Of a stretch of 64,000 nt of DNA, positions 15,960-24,099 are shown piece by piece. The stretch is from DASXUL01 sp036504855 (GTDB taxonomy: Bacteria; Armatimonadota; DTGP01; JAKQQT01). Below the pieces are notes generated by a model. The model made no database searches. It was not told where the DNA came from and worked only from the letters and a program-made list of their open reading frames with translations. Location: assembly GCA_036504855.1 (NCBI GenBank), contig DASXUL010000016.1, positions 21,533 to 85,532 of the forward strand, in the 5' to 3' direction. The position numbers and the translations under genes were made by a program. Within the stretch, counting starts at the first letter, position 1, and each line of letters starts with the position of its first letter.

Positions 15960-16832
15960 ATGACCGATCTAGCAAAGCACATCGTTGACGGCGCGATGTT
16001 TGGGAGCCTCTACGCGCTGATCGCGCTGGGCTACACGATGGTGTACGGTGTGCTTCGCCTGATCAACTTCGCCCACGGCGACGTGTTCATGGTGGGCGCT
16101 TACTCCGGCCTGTTCGCTGCCGGCTGGCTGGGCGTTGACAGCGCCCCCGCGCCCTGGAAGACGGCGGCCATCTTGATCTACGCGATGGTCGTCTGCATGC
16201 TCCTGGGCCTCGTCATTGAGCGGGTGGCCTATCGTCCCCTGCGCAACGCCCCGCGACTGACGGCGTTGATCACCGCCATCGGCGTTTCGCTGCTGTTGGA
16301 GAACGGCGGCCAATTGCTCTGGAGCGCCACGCCCCGTTCATTTCCCGACTTGATCCCCGCCGGCCCAGCGCGGCCATTCATCGTGATGGGATGTGCCCTG
16401 GCGATGGCGGTGGGCTTGGAGCTGTTCGTGAAGCGCACCCGAACGGGCCGCGCGATGCGGGCGGTGAGCCAGGACAAAGACGCCGCCAGCCTCATGGGCA
16501 TCCCGGTGGACCGGATTATCTCCGTGACGTTTGCCATCGGGTCCGCCTTGGCCGCCGCCGCCGCCGTGCTCTACAGCAGCGTGAACCCCAGCGTGAACCC
16601 CACCATGGGGTTGCTGCTGGGGCTGAAGGCGTTCGTGGCGGCCGTCATCGGCGGCATCGGCAGCCTGCCCGGCGCGCTGATGGGCGGCCTCATCCTCGGC
16701 CTGTCAGAAGAACTGATCTCGGCATATGGAGCTTCCTCCTACCGGGATGCCATCGCCTTCACGCTGTTGATTGTCATCCTCGTGTTCCGCCCCTCCGGCC
16801 TTCTGGGCCGCGGCGTGGCAGAGAAAGTCTGA
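15960..16832 (+). CDS. livH: Branched-chain amino acid ABC transporter permease
   Basis: 290 residues, 22 bases after livK. About eight hydrophobic segments are visible. GSLYALIALGYTMVYGVLRLINFAHGDVFMVGAY at the N-terminus is the LivH signature, and the EAA-like loop is MGGLILGLSEELISAYGASSYRDAIAF near the end. Its stop overlaps the livM start (TGATG). It forms the membrane channel with LivM. Confidence 0.95.
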   Translation: MTDLAKHIVDGAMFGSLYALIALGYTMVYGVLRLINFAHGDVFMVGAYSGLFAAGWLGVDSAPAPWKTAAILIYAMVVCMLLGLVIERVAYRPLRNAPRLTALITAIGVSLLLENGGQLLWSATPRSFPDLIPAGPARPFIVMGCALAMAVGLELFVKRTRTGRAMRAVSQDKDAASLMGIPVDRIISVTFAIGSALAAAAAVLYSSVNPSVNPTMGLLLGLKAFVAAVIGGIGSLPGALMGGLILGLSEELISAYGASSYRDAIAFTLLIVILVFRPSGLLGRGVAEKV

Positions 16833-17851
16833 TGCGGCCATCCGGCGCCTTCCTCACCGGCGCGGCGATCCTGGCGGCGGCGGCCGTGATTTCCGCTCTG
16901 CAGGTGACGCGCGTGGCTCTGGACCCCACGGTGTACCGCCTGATGGTGCTGGCCGGGGTGAACGTAACGCTGGCCGTGAGCCTCAACATGGTGAACGGGT
17001 TCACCGGCCAGTTCAGCCTCGGACATGCGGCGTTCATGGGGATCGGCGTGTACACAACGGTGTTCCTGGTAGATCGCTGGGGTCCCGCGGTGTACGCCGC
17101 CATCCCGGGCCCGGCGGGGTTCCGGCAGGTTGCTGTTCTGTTGTTGTTGGCGGTCGTTGGCGGCGCGGTTGCCGCGGCCGGCGGGCTGCTTGTGGGCCTG
17201 CCTTCTCTGCGCCTGCGCGGCGACTATTTGGCCATCGTGACGCTGGGTTTCGGCGAGATCCTGCGGGTGTTCATCCAGAACGTGGAAGTCCTCGGCGCGT
17301 CGCGCGGCTACAACATCACCCACACCGAGGTGACGCCGCCCACGGACGCGCTGTTCTTCTGGGTGGCAGCCCTGGCGTTGGCGGCCGTGATGGTTTCGCG
17401 CAACCTGATGATGAGCGGCCCTGGTCGGGCTTTCCTGGCCGTCCGGGAAGACGAGATCGCCGCCGAGGCGGTTGGCGTGAACGCGTATCGCGCCAAGGTG
17501 CTGGCGTTTGTGATCAGCGCCGCCTTCGCCGGCATGGCCGGCGTGCTCAGCGTGACGTACAACACCTATGCCGACCCCAGCATCCAGAGCATCGGCTTCC
17601 TGAAGTCGATTGAGGTGGTGCTGATGGTAGTGCTGGGCGGGCTGGGCAGCGTGAGCGGCGCAGTGATGTGCGCGGGCATCATCACGGTGCTGCCGGAGTT
17701 GCTGCGGTCGATCGACCAGTACCGGATGGTGGTGTATTCGCTGATGCTGATCCTGCTGATGTTGGGCCGCCCGCAGGGCATCTTCGGTACGCGCGAACTG
17801 AGCTGGGACCGCCTTCGCCGCCGGAAGGCTGCCTCAACGCCCCGTCAATGA
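16832..17851 (+). CDS. livM: Branched-chain amino acid ABC transporter permease
   Basis: 339 residues from the ATG that overlaps the livH stop. NMVNGFTGQFSLGHAAFMGIGVYT (about residues 50-73) is the LivM signature, GLPSLRLRGDYLAIVTLGFGEILR the next conserved block, and SIEVVLMVVLGGLGSVSGAV the cytoplasmic loop region. About ten membrane segments. The transporter genes are interrupted after this one by an inverted repeat and a thioesterase gene before livG. Confidence 0.95.
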   Translation: MRPSGAFLTGAAILAAAAVISALQVTRVALDPTVYRLMVLAGVNVTLAVSLNMVNGFTGQFSLGHAAFMGIGVYTTVFLVDRWGPAVYAAIPGPAGFRQVAVLLLLAVVGGAVAAAGGLLVGLPSLRLRGDYLAIVTLGFGEILRVFIQNVEVLGASRGYNITHTEVTPPTDALFFWVAALALAAVMVSRNLMMSGPGRAFLAVREDEIAAEAVGVNAYRAKVLAFVISAAFAGMAGVLSVTYNTYADPSIQSIGFLKSIEVVLMVVLGGLGSVSGAVMCAGIITVLPELLRSIDQYRMVVYSLMLILLMLGRPQGIFGTRELSWDRLRRRKAASTPRQ

Positions 17852-17939
17852 GTTGCCGGGCGCACATGTGGTTAGGGCGAAATCGGGAACGGCCGCTTCG
17901 CCGATCCCGTGCGGATTTGGCGTTTCCTTCGAGGAATCC

Positions 17940-18040
17940 GGCGGACACGGCATGCCGTGTCCCTTCCCAGTAGGCCCGGCCGTCCACCTTACGGTGGATG
18001 GCGCCAGTGAGGCGTAGGGACACGGCTTGCCGTGTCCGCC
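17940..18040. repeat. Inverted repeat with 25-bp arms and conserved 32-bp core (copy A)
   Basis: Arms 17940-17964 and 18016-18040 pair with one mismatch; each arm is itself nearly palindromic (GGACACGGCATGCCGTGTCC). The centre (17970-18001) contains GTAGGCCCGGCCGTCCACC and a TCCACC-GGTGGA hairpin. The same core is found inverted at 20296-20327, inside an element whose arms are unrelated. The element splits livM from the thioesterase gene. Confidence 0.92.
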
Positions 18041-18194
18041 CCCTAGCTTCTGTGGGGCAGAGATTCCCTGGATGGGGACGTCGCCTTGGGAGTCTGCCGC
18101 TGAAACGGCAGGGAACCATTACGGTAGGCAGGTCATAGCGCGGACGACATATATGCACGCCATTATTGAGGACAACCAGGGGAAGCTGCTCCGC

Positions 18195-18623
18195 ATGGAG
18201 TTCCCGGTTTACACATTTCACATCGATTACTCGCGCCACGTGAGCAATCTGGTGTACGTGCAGTGGATGGAATCCGCCCGGTGCACGTTGTTGGAGGCGG
18301 CGGGGCTCCCCATCGCAAAGATGGGCGAGATGGGCTTCCTGCCGGTTCTCACGGAAACCCAGATCCGCTACCACAGTCCGCTGTACCTGGGCGATACGGC
18401 GCGGCTGGAAGCGTGGGTGTCGGAGTTCCGGGGCGCCTCGGCCTGGGTGGAGTATCGCATCACGCGCCCCGATGGCGCCCTGGCGGCGCATGGCCGCCAG
18501 AAGGGGCTGTTCGTGCGGGCGGATAACCTCCGCCCCTACCGCTTCCCGCCGGAGCAGCGCGCCCTGTTCGAGCCGTTCATCCGGACGGAAGAGTGCGGGG
18601 ACGAGCCGGCCCCTCGGGGTTAG
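18195..18623 (+). CDS. Acyl-CoA thioesterase (4HBT hotdog fold)
   Basis: 142 residues from the ATG at 18195, preceded by AGGGGAA at 18178; the ATG at 18153 is an alternative, and ORF sequence further upstream lies inside the inverted repeat. FHIDYSRHVSNLVYVQWMESAR (about residues 8-29) holds the catalytic Asp-x(6-7)-Asn/tyrosine region of YbgC/4-hydroxybenzoyl-CoA thioesterases. ETQIRYHSPLYLGDTARLEAWV is the central helix-strand. It cleaves short acyl-CoA thioesters, perhaps from branched-chain amino acid breakdown, given that it sits between livM and livG. Confidence 0.87.
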   Translation: MEFPVYTFHIDYSRHVSNLVYVQWMESARCTLLEAAGLPIAKMGEMGFLPVLTETQIRYHSPLYLGDTARLEAWVSEFRGASAWVEYRITRPDGALAAHGRQKGLFVRADNLRPYRFPPEQRALFEPFIRTEECGDEPAPRG

Positions 18624-18626
18624 GCC

Positions 18627-18659
18627 TCCGGCTGACGGCTGATCGCTGACGGCTGATAG
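18627..18659. repeat. Short heptamer-repeat arm before livG
   Basis: CTCCGGCTGACGGCTGATCG followed by CTGACGGCTGATAG: about four CTGAYNG units in one orientation only. It ends two bases before the livG ATG, so livG, like the gene at 13097, starts directly after the repeat with no Shine-Dalgarno sequence. Confidence 0.8.
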
Positions 18660-18661
18660 CT

Positions 18662-19426
18662 ATGTCGTTCTTCGAACTCGATAGCGTGACCAAGACCTTC
18701 GGCGGCCTTACGGCGGTGAAGGAGCTTTCGCTCGCCATTGAGGAGCGCGAACTCGTTGGGCTCATCGGGCCGAACGGCGCCGGGAAGACCACCGTTTTCA
18801 ACCTCATCACCGGCGTCTACCGGCCAACGCAGGGGGATATCCGCCTGAACGGTCGGTCCTTGGTTGGCAGGAAACCGAACCAGATCGCCGCGATGGGGGT
18901 GGGGCGCACGTTCCAGAATATCCGGCTCTTCCCGCGCCTTACGGTGCTGGACAACGTGCGTGTGGCCGCGGCGCTGCACCATCCGGTGGGCCTGGTTGGG
19001 GCCATGTTGCATACGCCGAGCGTGGCGCGCCACGACCGGGATCTGACCGAGCGGGCGCGCCGGCTGCTGGATGTGCTGAAGCTATCCACGTGGGAAGCCG
19101 AGGAGGCGCGGAACCTGCCGTACGGCGAACAGCGCCGCCTGGAGATCGCCCGCGCCTTGGCCCTCGAGCCGTCCGTGCTGCTTCTGGATGAGCCCGCCGC
19201 GGGCCTGAACCCCAGCGAAACAGACGCGCTGATGCACTTCATCCAGTGGCTCATCGGCGAGTTCGGGGTTACCGTGCTGCTAATCGAGCACGACATGCGT
19301 CTCGTGATGGGCATCTGCCAGCGTATCTACGTCCTCGATTACGGCGAGGGCATTGCCCATGGCCTCCCAGCCGATATCCAGGCGGACCCGAAGGTCATCG
19401 CCGCCTATCTGGGGGACGAAGCCTGA
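18662..19426 (+). CDS. livG: Branched-chain amino acid ABC transporter ATP-binding protein
   Basis: 254 residues. Walker A GPNGAGKTT (about residues 38-46), the family insert FQNIRLFPRLTVLDNVRVA, signature LPYGEQRRLEIARALA, Walker B LLLDEPAAGLNPSE, and the switch His in LLIEHDMRLVM. This is the LivG type, with the longer helical insert. It pairs with LivF on the cytoplasmic side of LivHM. It overlaps livF by one base (TGATG). Confidence 0.96.
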   Translation: MSFFELDSVTKTFGGLTAVKELSLAIEERELVGLIGPNGAGKTTVFNLITGVYRPTQGDIRLNGRSLVGRKPNQIAAMGVGRTFQNIRLFPRLTVLDNVRVAAALHHPVGLVGAMLHTPSVARHDRDLTERARRLLDVLKLSTWEAEEARNLPYGEQRRLEIARALALEPSVLLLDEPAAGLNPSETDALMHFIQWLIGEFGVTVLLIEHDMRLVMGICQRIYVLDYGEGIAHGLPADIQADPKVIAAYLGDEA

Positions 19427-20130
19427 TGCTGACCATCGAGGGCCTCGACGTCTTCTACAGCGGCATCCACGCCTTGCGCGGCGTGTCGTTGCGCGTGGAG
19501 GAGGGCGAGGTGGTCACCCTCATCGGAGCGAACGGCGCGGGAAAGACCACCACGTTGCGCGCCGTGTCCGGCATCGTTCGCCCGGCCAGCGGCCAGATCT
19601 CGTTTCAGGGAAAGAGCCTGCTGCACGAGGCGCCGGAGCGCATCGTGAAGGCTGGCATCGCCCATGCCCCGGAGGGCCGGCGCATCTTCGCCGAGATGAC
19701 CGTGCGCGAAAACCTCGACCTCGGCGCCTACAGCCGCTCCGACCGCGCGGAAGCGCGCCGCGACATGGACCGCATGCTGGACCTCTTCCCGCGCCTGCGC
19801 GAGCGCCTCGGGCAAACGGGCGGCACGCTGTCCGGCGGCGAGCAGCAGATGCTGGCCATCGCCCGCGCGCTGATGGCCCGTCCCCGGCTGCTCTTGCTCG
19901 ATGAGCCCTCCCTGGGCCTCGCCCCCTTCCTGGTTCGCGACATCTTCAAGATCATCCAGGAGATCAACGGGCAGGGCGTGAGCATCCTGCTCGTGGAGCA
20001 GAACGCCAACAAGGCGCTCCAGGTGGCCCACCGCGCCTACGTGATGGAAACCGGCCGCATCGTTCTGGAGGGCAAGGCTTCCGAGATCGCCCAGAGCCCC
20101 GAAGTGAAAGCCGCCTACCTCGGAGGGTGA
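19426..20130 (+). CDS. livF: Branched-chain amino acid ABC transporter ATP-binding protein
   Basis: 234 residues from the ATG overlapping the livG stop. Walker A GANGAGKTT, FAEMTVRENLDLGAYSR, signature TLSGGEQQMLAIARALM, Walker B LLLDEPSLGLAP, switch His region LLVEQNANKALQVAHRAYVMETGRI. It completes the transporter and is the last gene of the liv operon. Confidence 0.96.
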   Translation: MLTIEGLDVFYSGIHALRGVSLRVEEGEVVTLIGANGAGKTTTLRAVSGIVRPASGQISFQGKSLLHEAPERIVKAGIAHAPEGRRIFAEMTVRENLDLGAYSRSDRAEARRDMDRMLDLFPRLRERLGQTGGTLSGGEQQMLAIARALMARPRLLLLDEPSLGLAPFLVRDIFKIIQEINGQGVSILLVEQNANKALQVAHRAYVMETGRIVLEGKASEIAQSPEVKAAYLGG

Positions 20131-20258
20131 GCACAGAGCCGGCCGTCCGCCGATTCGTGGAGGGAGCCCGCGAGGCTGACTGCGACTAGCGCCGCGTTCG
20201 GCGGGATGTGTTCGCTAGCCGGCCCTGTGATGAGCGCGTAGTTTCTGCGAGACCCCGA

Positions 20259-20354
20259 GGGCAGGGCAAGCCCAGCCCCTACCAGTTTGGTGTCTCCATC
20301 CACCGAACGGTGGACGGCCGGGCCTACCAGGTAGGGGCTGGGCTTGCCTTGCCC
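20259..20354. repeat. Inverted repeat with 25-bp arms and conserved 32-bp core (copy B)
   Basis: Arms 20259-20283 (GGGCAGGGCAAGCCCAGCCC and on) and 20330-20354 pair with one mismatch. The core at 20296-20327, read on the minus strand, matches 17970-18001 in 30 of 32 positions, although the arms of the two elements have nothing in common. It lies in a 354-base gap after livF that contains no gene. Confidence 0.93.
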
Positions 20355-20484
20355 GCCAGCCTTCTTCGGGCCGAGGACGCTCCTGACGGAGGCGACCAGT
20401 CCGCCGTTCCGTCCGAACGCGGCACTGAGTGGCCATCTCATAGAAGCGTTCCACTCATCCGCTAGACGGTTCTGTTACCCGTAG

Positions 20485-20946
20485 TTAGCCGAGACCTCCC
20501 GCTTGCGCCCGGGTATGCCAGTATTTCAGTGCATCCTCGATATCCAGTGCATCTTCTACATTTGTGATCTGATAGAGCTCTCGGTAGAAGTCAGCCATGG
20601 CCAGCAGCCACAGATAGATCGCCTCTGCCTGTCTGGCGGAATACTCTTTGAAGCTATTATCGAAAGCATTGGCCATGTAGGGGTCATGGGGATCCCGTGA
20701 GAGGAACGAGGTAACGCGGTCAACGTTTTCGGTACCGTCAGCCTCAAACACCGTGTGTAGGATGTCATTCAGGATGTGCGGCAACGCGATCTTGAGGTCC
20801 CGATCCGTGAGGAGCGACAGCTTGCCCCGCAGTTCCTTCATGAACTCATGGGAGGTGACGTCCTCCTGCCAGTCTTCCGGTACGGGGTCATGAAATGCCG
20901 CTTCCAATGCCTCTGAAGCCATTCGCCTTCCTTTGTCTTCCAGCAT
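20485..20946 (-). CDS. Uncharacterised small acidic protein
   Basis: 153 residues from the ATG at 20946, with AAAGG upstream; an ATG at 20961 is also possible. It is all-helical in appearance (SEALEAAFHDPVPEDWQEDVTSHEFMKELRGKLSLL) and acidic, with Trp and Tyr near the C-terminus (EAIYLWLLAMADFYRELYQITNVEDALDIEDALKYW). No membrane segment. The style recalls small immunity-type proteins, but no toxin is adjacent and no family was recognised. The neighbouring sequence to 21257 is empty. Confidence 0.6.
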   Translation of the reverse strand: MLEDKGRRMASEALEAAFHDPVPEDWQEDVTSHEFMKELRGKLSLLTDRDLKIALPHILNDILHTVFEADGTENVDRVTSFLSRDPHDPYMANAFDNSFKEYSARQAEAIYLWLLAMADFYRELYQITNVEDALDIEDALKYWHTRAQAGGLG

Positions 20947-21257
20947 CGTCGTGCCTTTCATGTTCCGTGCTCGGAAACAGCGCATTCATCGGCGCAGGAT
21001 ATGGTTCCGGTGACCGCCCTACAGCGCTTGGCCCCGAGACGCTGTCAACGGCTCTTCGCATTCTGGCGATTCGGCTGGAGCGGTAGCCAATCGACAGCCG
21101 ACTTCTACCCCCTCAGGCTTACTCAGCATGCCGGGGAACCGGATTGCCGTGCCCGCCTCCTCTTTCCTCAAATCGGTTGTCCCTCCTGACGCCCGAGAGG
21201 GAGTCGCTGATGGAAGCTCCGAACCCGGCGCTATCCTGTACCGGAGGAGCGCGACGC

Positions 21258-22040
21258 ATGGCGACCAACTCAACGACGACGGTGTTCACAGGCGTGGAGT
21301 CCGCCGAAGGGTCCGGCTGCGGCCCCGGCTACAGGCGCTATCTCGTGGCGCTGCGGGACGCCGGTCCCGACGAGCGAGGCGAAGCGCCGCAGGCGCCGGA
21401 ACCGAGCCCGATCTACTTCGCCAACTCGGCGCCGATGTCGCCGACCGATGCTCCCGGCATCCGGCGCCTGGCCGAGCTTCTGTGGCGAGATGAACTCGGC
21501 GTCTCGGAGATGTGGTGGTTCGCGAACTCCGTGGAGCAACGCCATCCCGATGTGGCGATCCCGTCCGGCGTGCAAACGCGGATGGCGGACGTCACGAGTC
21601 TGAGTCCCGGCCCCCTGCTCCTCGCCCGGCTGCGCTGCGTATCCGATGTGGAATCCCTTCTCGCTCAGTTCGGGCGCGGCGTCATGGCCTGCTCCTGGCT
21701 GGCCTACGGGCACATCGCTGATGAGACATTCGGCTCCGTGGTGATCGATCCGCCCGCGAGCCTGAGCCTGGGCGAAGAGGCGCTGACGCCGGAGGACCTG
21801 CCTGCGGCCTTCCCCGGAGCCGAACTGGCGTCCGCCTGGCGATACTCGGTTCTCCAGGACCTTTTCCGGTATGACACGGGAGACCCCTTCTTCACGGCGC
21901 CGGCTCCGGTCACCGACGCGTTCGAGGAGGCGCTTCGAACTTCGGCCTGGCGAGAGAGACGGATATATCTCCAACTGCCCTTCGGCGCCGAAAGGCTCGC
22001 GAGCTTCATCAAGGATGGGGCGGTCATTGTGTCGGCATAA
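21258..22040 (+). CDS. Uncharacterised protein
   Basis: 260 residues. The start is the ATG at 21258 because CGGAGGAG precedes it by eight bases; the longer open frame from 21144 lacks a site. The sequence has the feel of an immunity-type or SUKH-like cytoplasmic protein (ELLWRDELGVSEMWWFANSVEQRHPDV, SWLAYGHIADETFGSVVIDPP), but no motif could be assigned. No signal peptide. It is isolated, with 241 bases of non-coding DNA after it. Confidence 0.6.
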   Translation: MATNSTTTVFTGVESAEGSGCGPGYRRYLVALRDAGPDERGEAPQAPEPSPIYFANSAPMSPTDAPGIRRLAELLWRDELGVSEMWWFANSVEQRHPDVAIPSGVQTRMADVTSLSPGPLLLARLRCVSDVESLLAQFGRGVMACSWLAYGHIADETFGSVVIDPPASLSLGEEALTPEDLPAAFPGAELASAWRYSVLQDLFRYDTGDPFFTAPAPVTDAFEEALRTSAWRERRIYLQLPFGAERLASFIKDGAVIVSA

Positions 22041-22281
22041 CAAGGGCCATCGTTCCGGCCAAACCCGCGGACGCCATCCGGTTCCTGAGGGCCTCGCCCC
22101 TTCGCCTCGTAGCGCAATTCTGGTCCAATCGCCCCGCGGATAGCACGGATAGCAAATCATGCGTAACCCTTCGCGGCGGGAGACGTAGTGGACATAGAAC
22201 CTTGGTCTTGGGTTCCCGAGTCCTTTCGTTTTCGATAGCGCAAGCCGCGGATGAGCCGCGGCGGCGCGGGGGGCAGCAGAG

Positions 22282-22836
22282 TTGAAGAAGTGGAAGGTCC
22301 CGATCCTCTTGTCCGCGGTCATTGCGGCGATGGGGGTATGCTACCGGCCTGTGTGGATTTCCGGCGCTTCCATGGCGCCGGCGTTCCGTAGCCACCAGAT
22401 CGCCCTGATGGACACGCGTTACGCTCAGACCGGTGGCGTGCGCCTGGGGGACGTTGTGGTGTTTCGTCACGGTCGCGAGGCATACGTGAAGCGCGTCTAC
22501 GCCCTGTCCGGCGATACCGTTACGATGGTTCGCTTCAGTAACGGCATCTGCGTGTTGTCTCGGGATGATCAATTCATCTTCAAGCGCGTGTGCCACTACG
22601 TGAAGCGGCACCCCGAGAAGGCGCGCCTGGAACGCATCCAGGTTCCCAATGGGTGCATGTACGTGTTGGGCGACAACCGCACCGCCTCCATCGACAGCCG
22701 GGATTTTGGCGCTGTTCCGGTCTCGGAAGTCATCGGCCGCGTCGTTTCCGCCCGCCAGGCCGCGGCGGATGTGCCGGCGCACGTCTTCAGCCACATCCCC
22801 GCCTTGATGGCCCGCATCAGCTCCGCTCGCGCCTGA
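22282..22836 (+). CDS. lepB: Type I signal peptidase
   Basis: 184 residues, TTG start. One N-terminal membrane anchor (VPILLSAVIAAMGVCY). Catalytic Ser30 in SGASMAP and Lys70 in YVKRVYALSGD, then GDNRTASIDSRDFG near residues 133-146: all S26A peptidase boxes are present. It cuts signal peptides from exported proteins at the outer face of the membrane. A second signal peptidase follows 152 bases later with about the same layout, so the pair is a tandem duplication. Confidence 0.92.
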   Translation: MKKWKVPILLSAVIAAMGVCYRPVWISGASMAPAFRSHQIALMDTRYAQTGGVRLGDVVVFRHGREAYVKRVYALSGDTVTMVRFSNGICVLSRDDQFIFKRVCHYVKRHPEKARLERIQVPNGCMYVLGDNRTASIDSRDFGAVPVSEVIGRVVSARQAAADVPAHVFSHIPALMARISSARA

Positions 22837-22988
22837 CAAGCAGCCCCCTTCTGGTTCGCCGGCTGGGGGCTCCCCCGGCGGTCAGACCCGCGCCTTCTCG
22901 ATTCCCATGGCAGATCGCCGCGAGCATGCGGAATATTCGGGTAACCGCGCCCCAGGCTAGGAGGCGCCGATTCGAGGGAGGAAGCGGA

Positions 22989-23555
22989 ATGACCCGAATT
23001 CCCGGGCCAAATCGTCCTCTGCACACCGGCCGCAGAAACCGTCGCCATGCCGTCACGGGCGGACTGGCCAGCGTGCTGTTGGGGTTTGGCCTCTTCTACC
23101 AGCCCGTTGTCGTCCAGGGGCAGAGCATGGCGCCTTCGCTGAAGGACGGCCAGGTTATCTGGATGGGGCGCCAGAGCCTTCGCCGCCACGCATTCCGCCG
23201 GGGCGATATCGTCATCTTCCGGCACGATAGCAACGTCTACGTGAAGCGCGTTTATGCGCGCGGCGGCGAAGTGGTGACCGTGGCCAACATGAGCACCGGC
23301 ATGGTGGACCTGATGGACGACATGGCCGCCCCGAACCAACTGGCCGCGGCGCTGCGCCGCCACCCGCGCCTCGGATATATCAACCTCGTGCGGGTGCCAA
23401 CCGGACAACTCTTCGTGGTTGGCGACAATCGCGCGAACTCGATGGACAGCCGCGATTTCGGGCCAATCGAGGAGCGCACAGTGATCGGATTCGCCGAACG
23501 CCCGGTTTCCGGGCTGCCGCTGAAGCGGGTCGCTTGGGGCGCGGCCGCGCCCTAA
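22989..23555 (+). CDS. lepB: Type I signal peptidase, tandem paralogue
   Basis: 188 residues from the ATG at 22989 with GGGAGGAAG upstream. The N-terminus is longer and very basic (TGRRNRRHA) before the anchor GGLASVLLGFGLFYQPVVV. Ser46 in GQSMAPS, Lys86 in YVKRVYARGG, and GDNRANSMDSRDFG are intact. Versus the upstream copy, the loops differ strongly (VANMSTGMVDLMDDM), which suggests different substrate choice. The window has many secreted proteins that could be clients. Confidence 0.92.
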   Translation: MTRIPGPNRPLHTGRRNRRHAVTGGLASVLLGFGLFYQPVVVQGQSMAPSLKDGQVIWMGRQSLRRHAFRRGDIVIFRHDSNVYVKRVYARGGEVVTVANMSTGMVDLMDDMAAPNQLAAALRRHPRLGYINLVRVPTGQLFVVGDNRANSMDSRDFGPIEERTVIGFAERPVSGLPLKRVAWGAAAP

Positions 23556-23563
23556 CCCCTGCG

Positions 23564-23592
23564 TTGATTCCCTTTTAGGGGCGGGCTACAAT
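23564..23592 (+). promoter_or_regulatory. Sigma-70-type promoter for aroQ
   Basis: TTGATT (23564-23569) and TACAAT (23587-23592) are separated by exactly 17 bases. Transcription would start near 23599, about 43 bases before the aroQ ATG at 23642. Confidence 0.6.
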
Positions 23593-23641
23593 GGGCTTGG
23601 CGGCCATCCCACACCGGGCCGTCAGGCCCGGAGGCCCGCCC

Positions 23642-24085
23642 ATGACGCGCAGAATTCTGATATTGCACGGCCCCAACCTCAATCGTCTGGGGCAGCGCGA
23701 AACCGCCATCTACGGAACCGAGACCCTGGATACCATCGACGCCCGACTCGCCGCCCTGGCGCGCGAGCTGAAGTGCGAACTGCGGACGCTTCAAAGCAAT
23801 TCGGAGGGCGCCCTGATCGACGCTATTCAGGATGCCATCGGCTGGGCGGATGCCATCGTGATCAACGCCGGCGCGTATACCCACTACTCCTATGCCCTCC
23901 GCGACGCGCTGGCCGACGCCCGCCTCCCCACCGTTGAGGTGCATCTCTCCAACGTCTACGCGCGCGAGGCGTTCCGCCACACTTCCGTCATCAGCCCCGT
24001 GGTCACCGGCCAGATCTGCGGTTTCGGCTCGGACTCCTATTTGCTGGCCCTGCGGGCCGCGCGGTTGTTGGTGGACCGCGGCTAA
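23642..24085 (+). CDS. aroQ: Type II 3-dehydroquinate dehydratase
   Basis: 147 residues from the ATG at 23642, preceded by CGGAGG; the family length is about 145. ILHGPNLNRLGQRETAIYG is the N-terminal signature with the catalytic Tyr at its end, QSNSEGALIDAIQDA the active-site loop, INAGAYTHYSYALRDAL the Asn/His region, and EVHLSNVYAREAFRHTSVIS the substrate-binding segment. It converts 3-dehydroquinate to 3-dehydroshikimate in the shikimate pathway, which also feeds PheA (55500). Confidence 0.96.
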   Translation: MTRRILILHGPNLNRLGQRETAIYGTETLDTIDARLAALARELKCELRTLQSNSEGALIDAIQDAIGWADAIVINAGAYTHYSYALRDALADARLPTVEVHLSNVYAREAFRHTSVISPVVTGQICGFGSDSYLLALRAARLLVDRG

Positions 24086-24099
24086 GGAAGGTTGCACAA

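Noticed and set aside
18027..18194. Longer N-terminus of the thioesterase
   Set aside because: This part lies inside or beside the inverted repeat, and the hotdog domain starts after 18195.
20485..22040. Toxin-immunity module at 20.5-22 kb
   Set aside because: The two small proteins vaguely resemble immunity proteins, but they are on opposite strands, no toxin domain is present, and no motif supports it.
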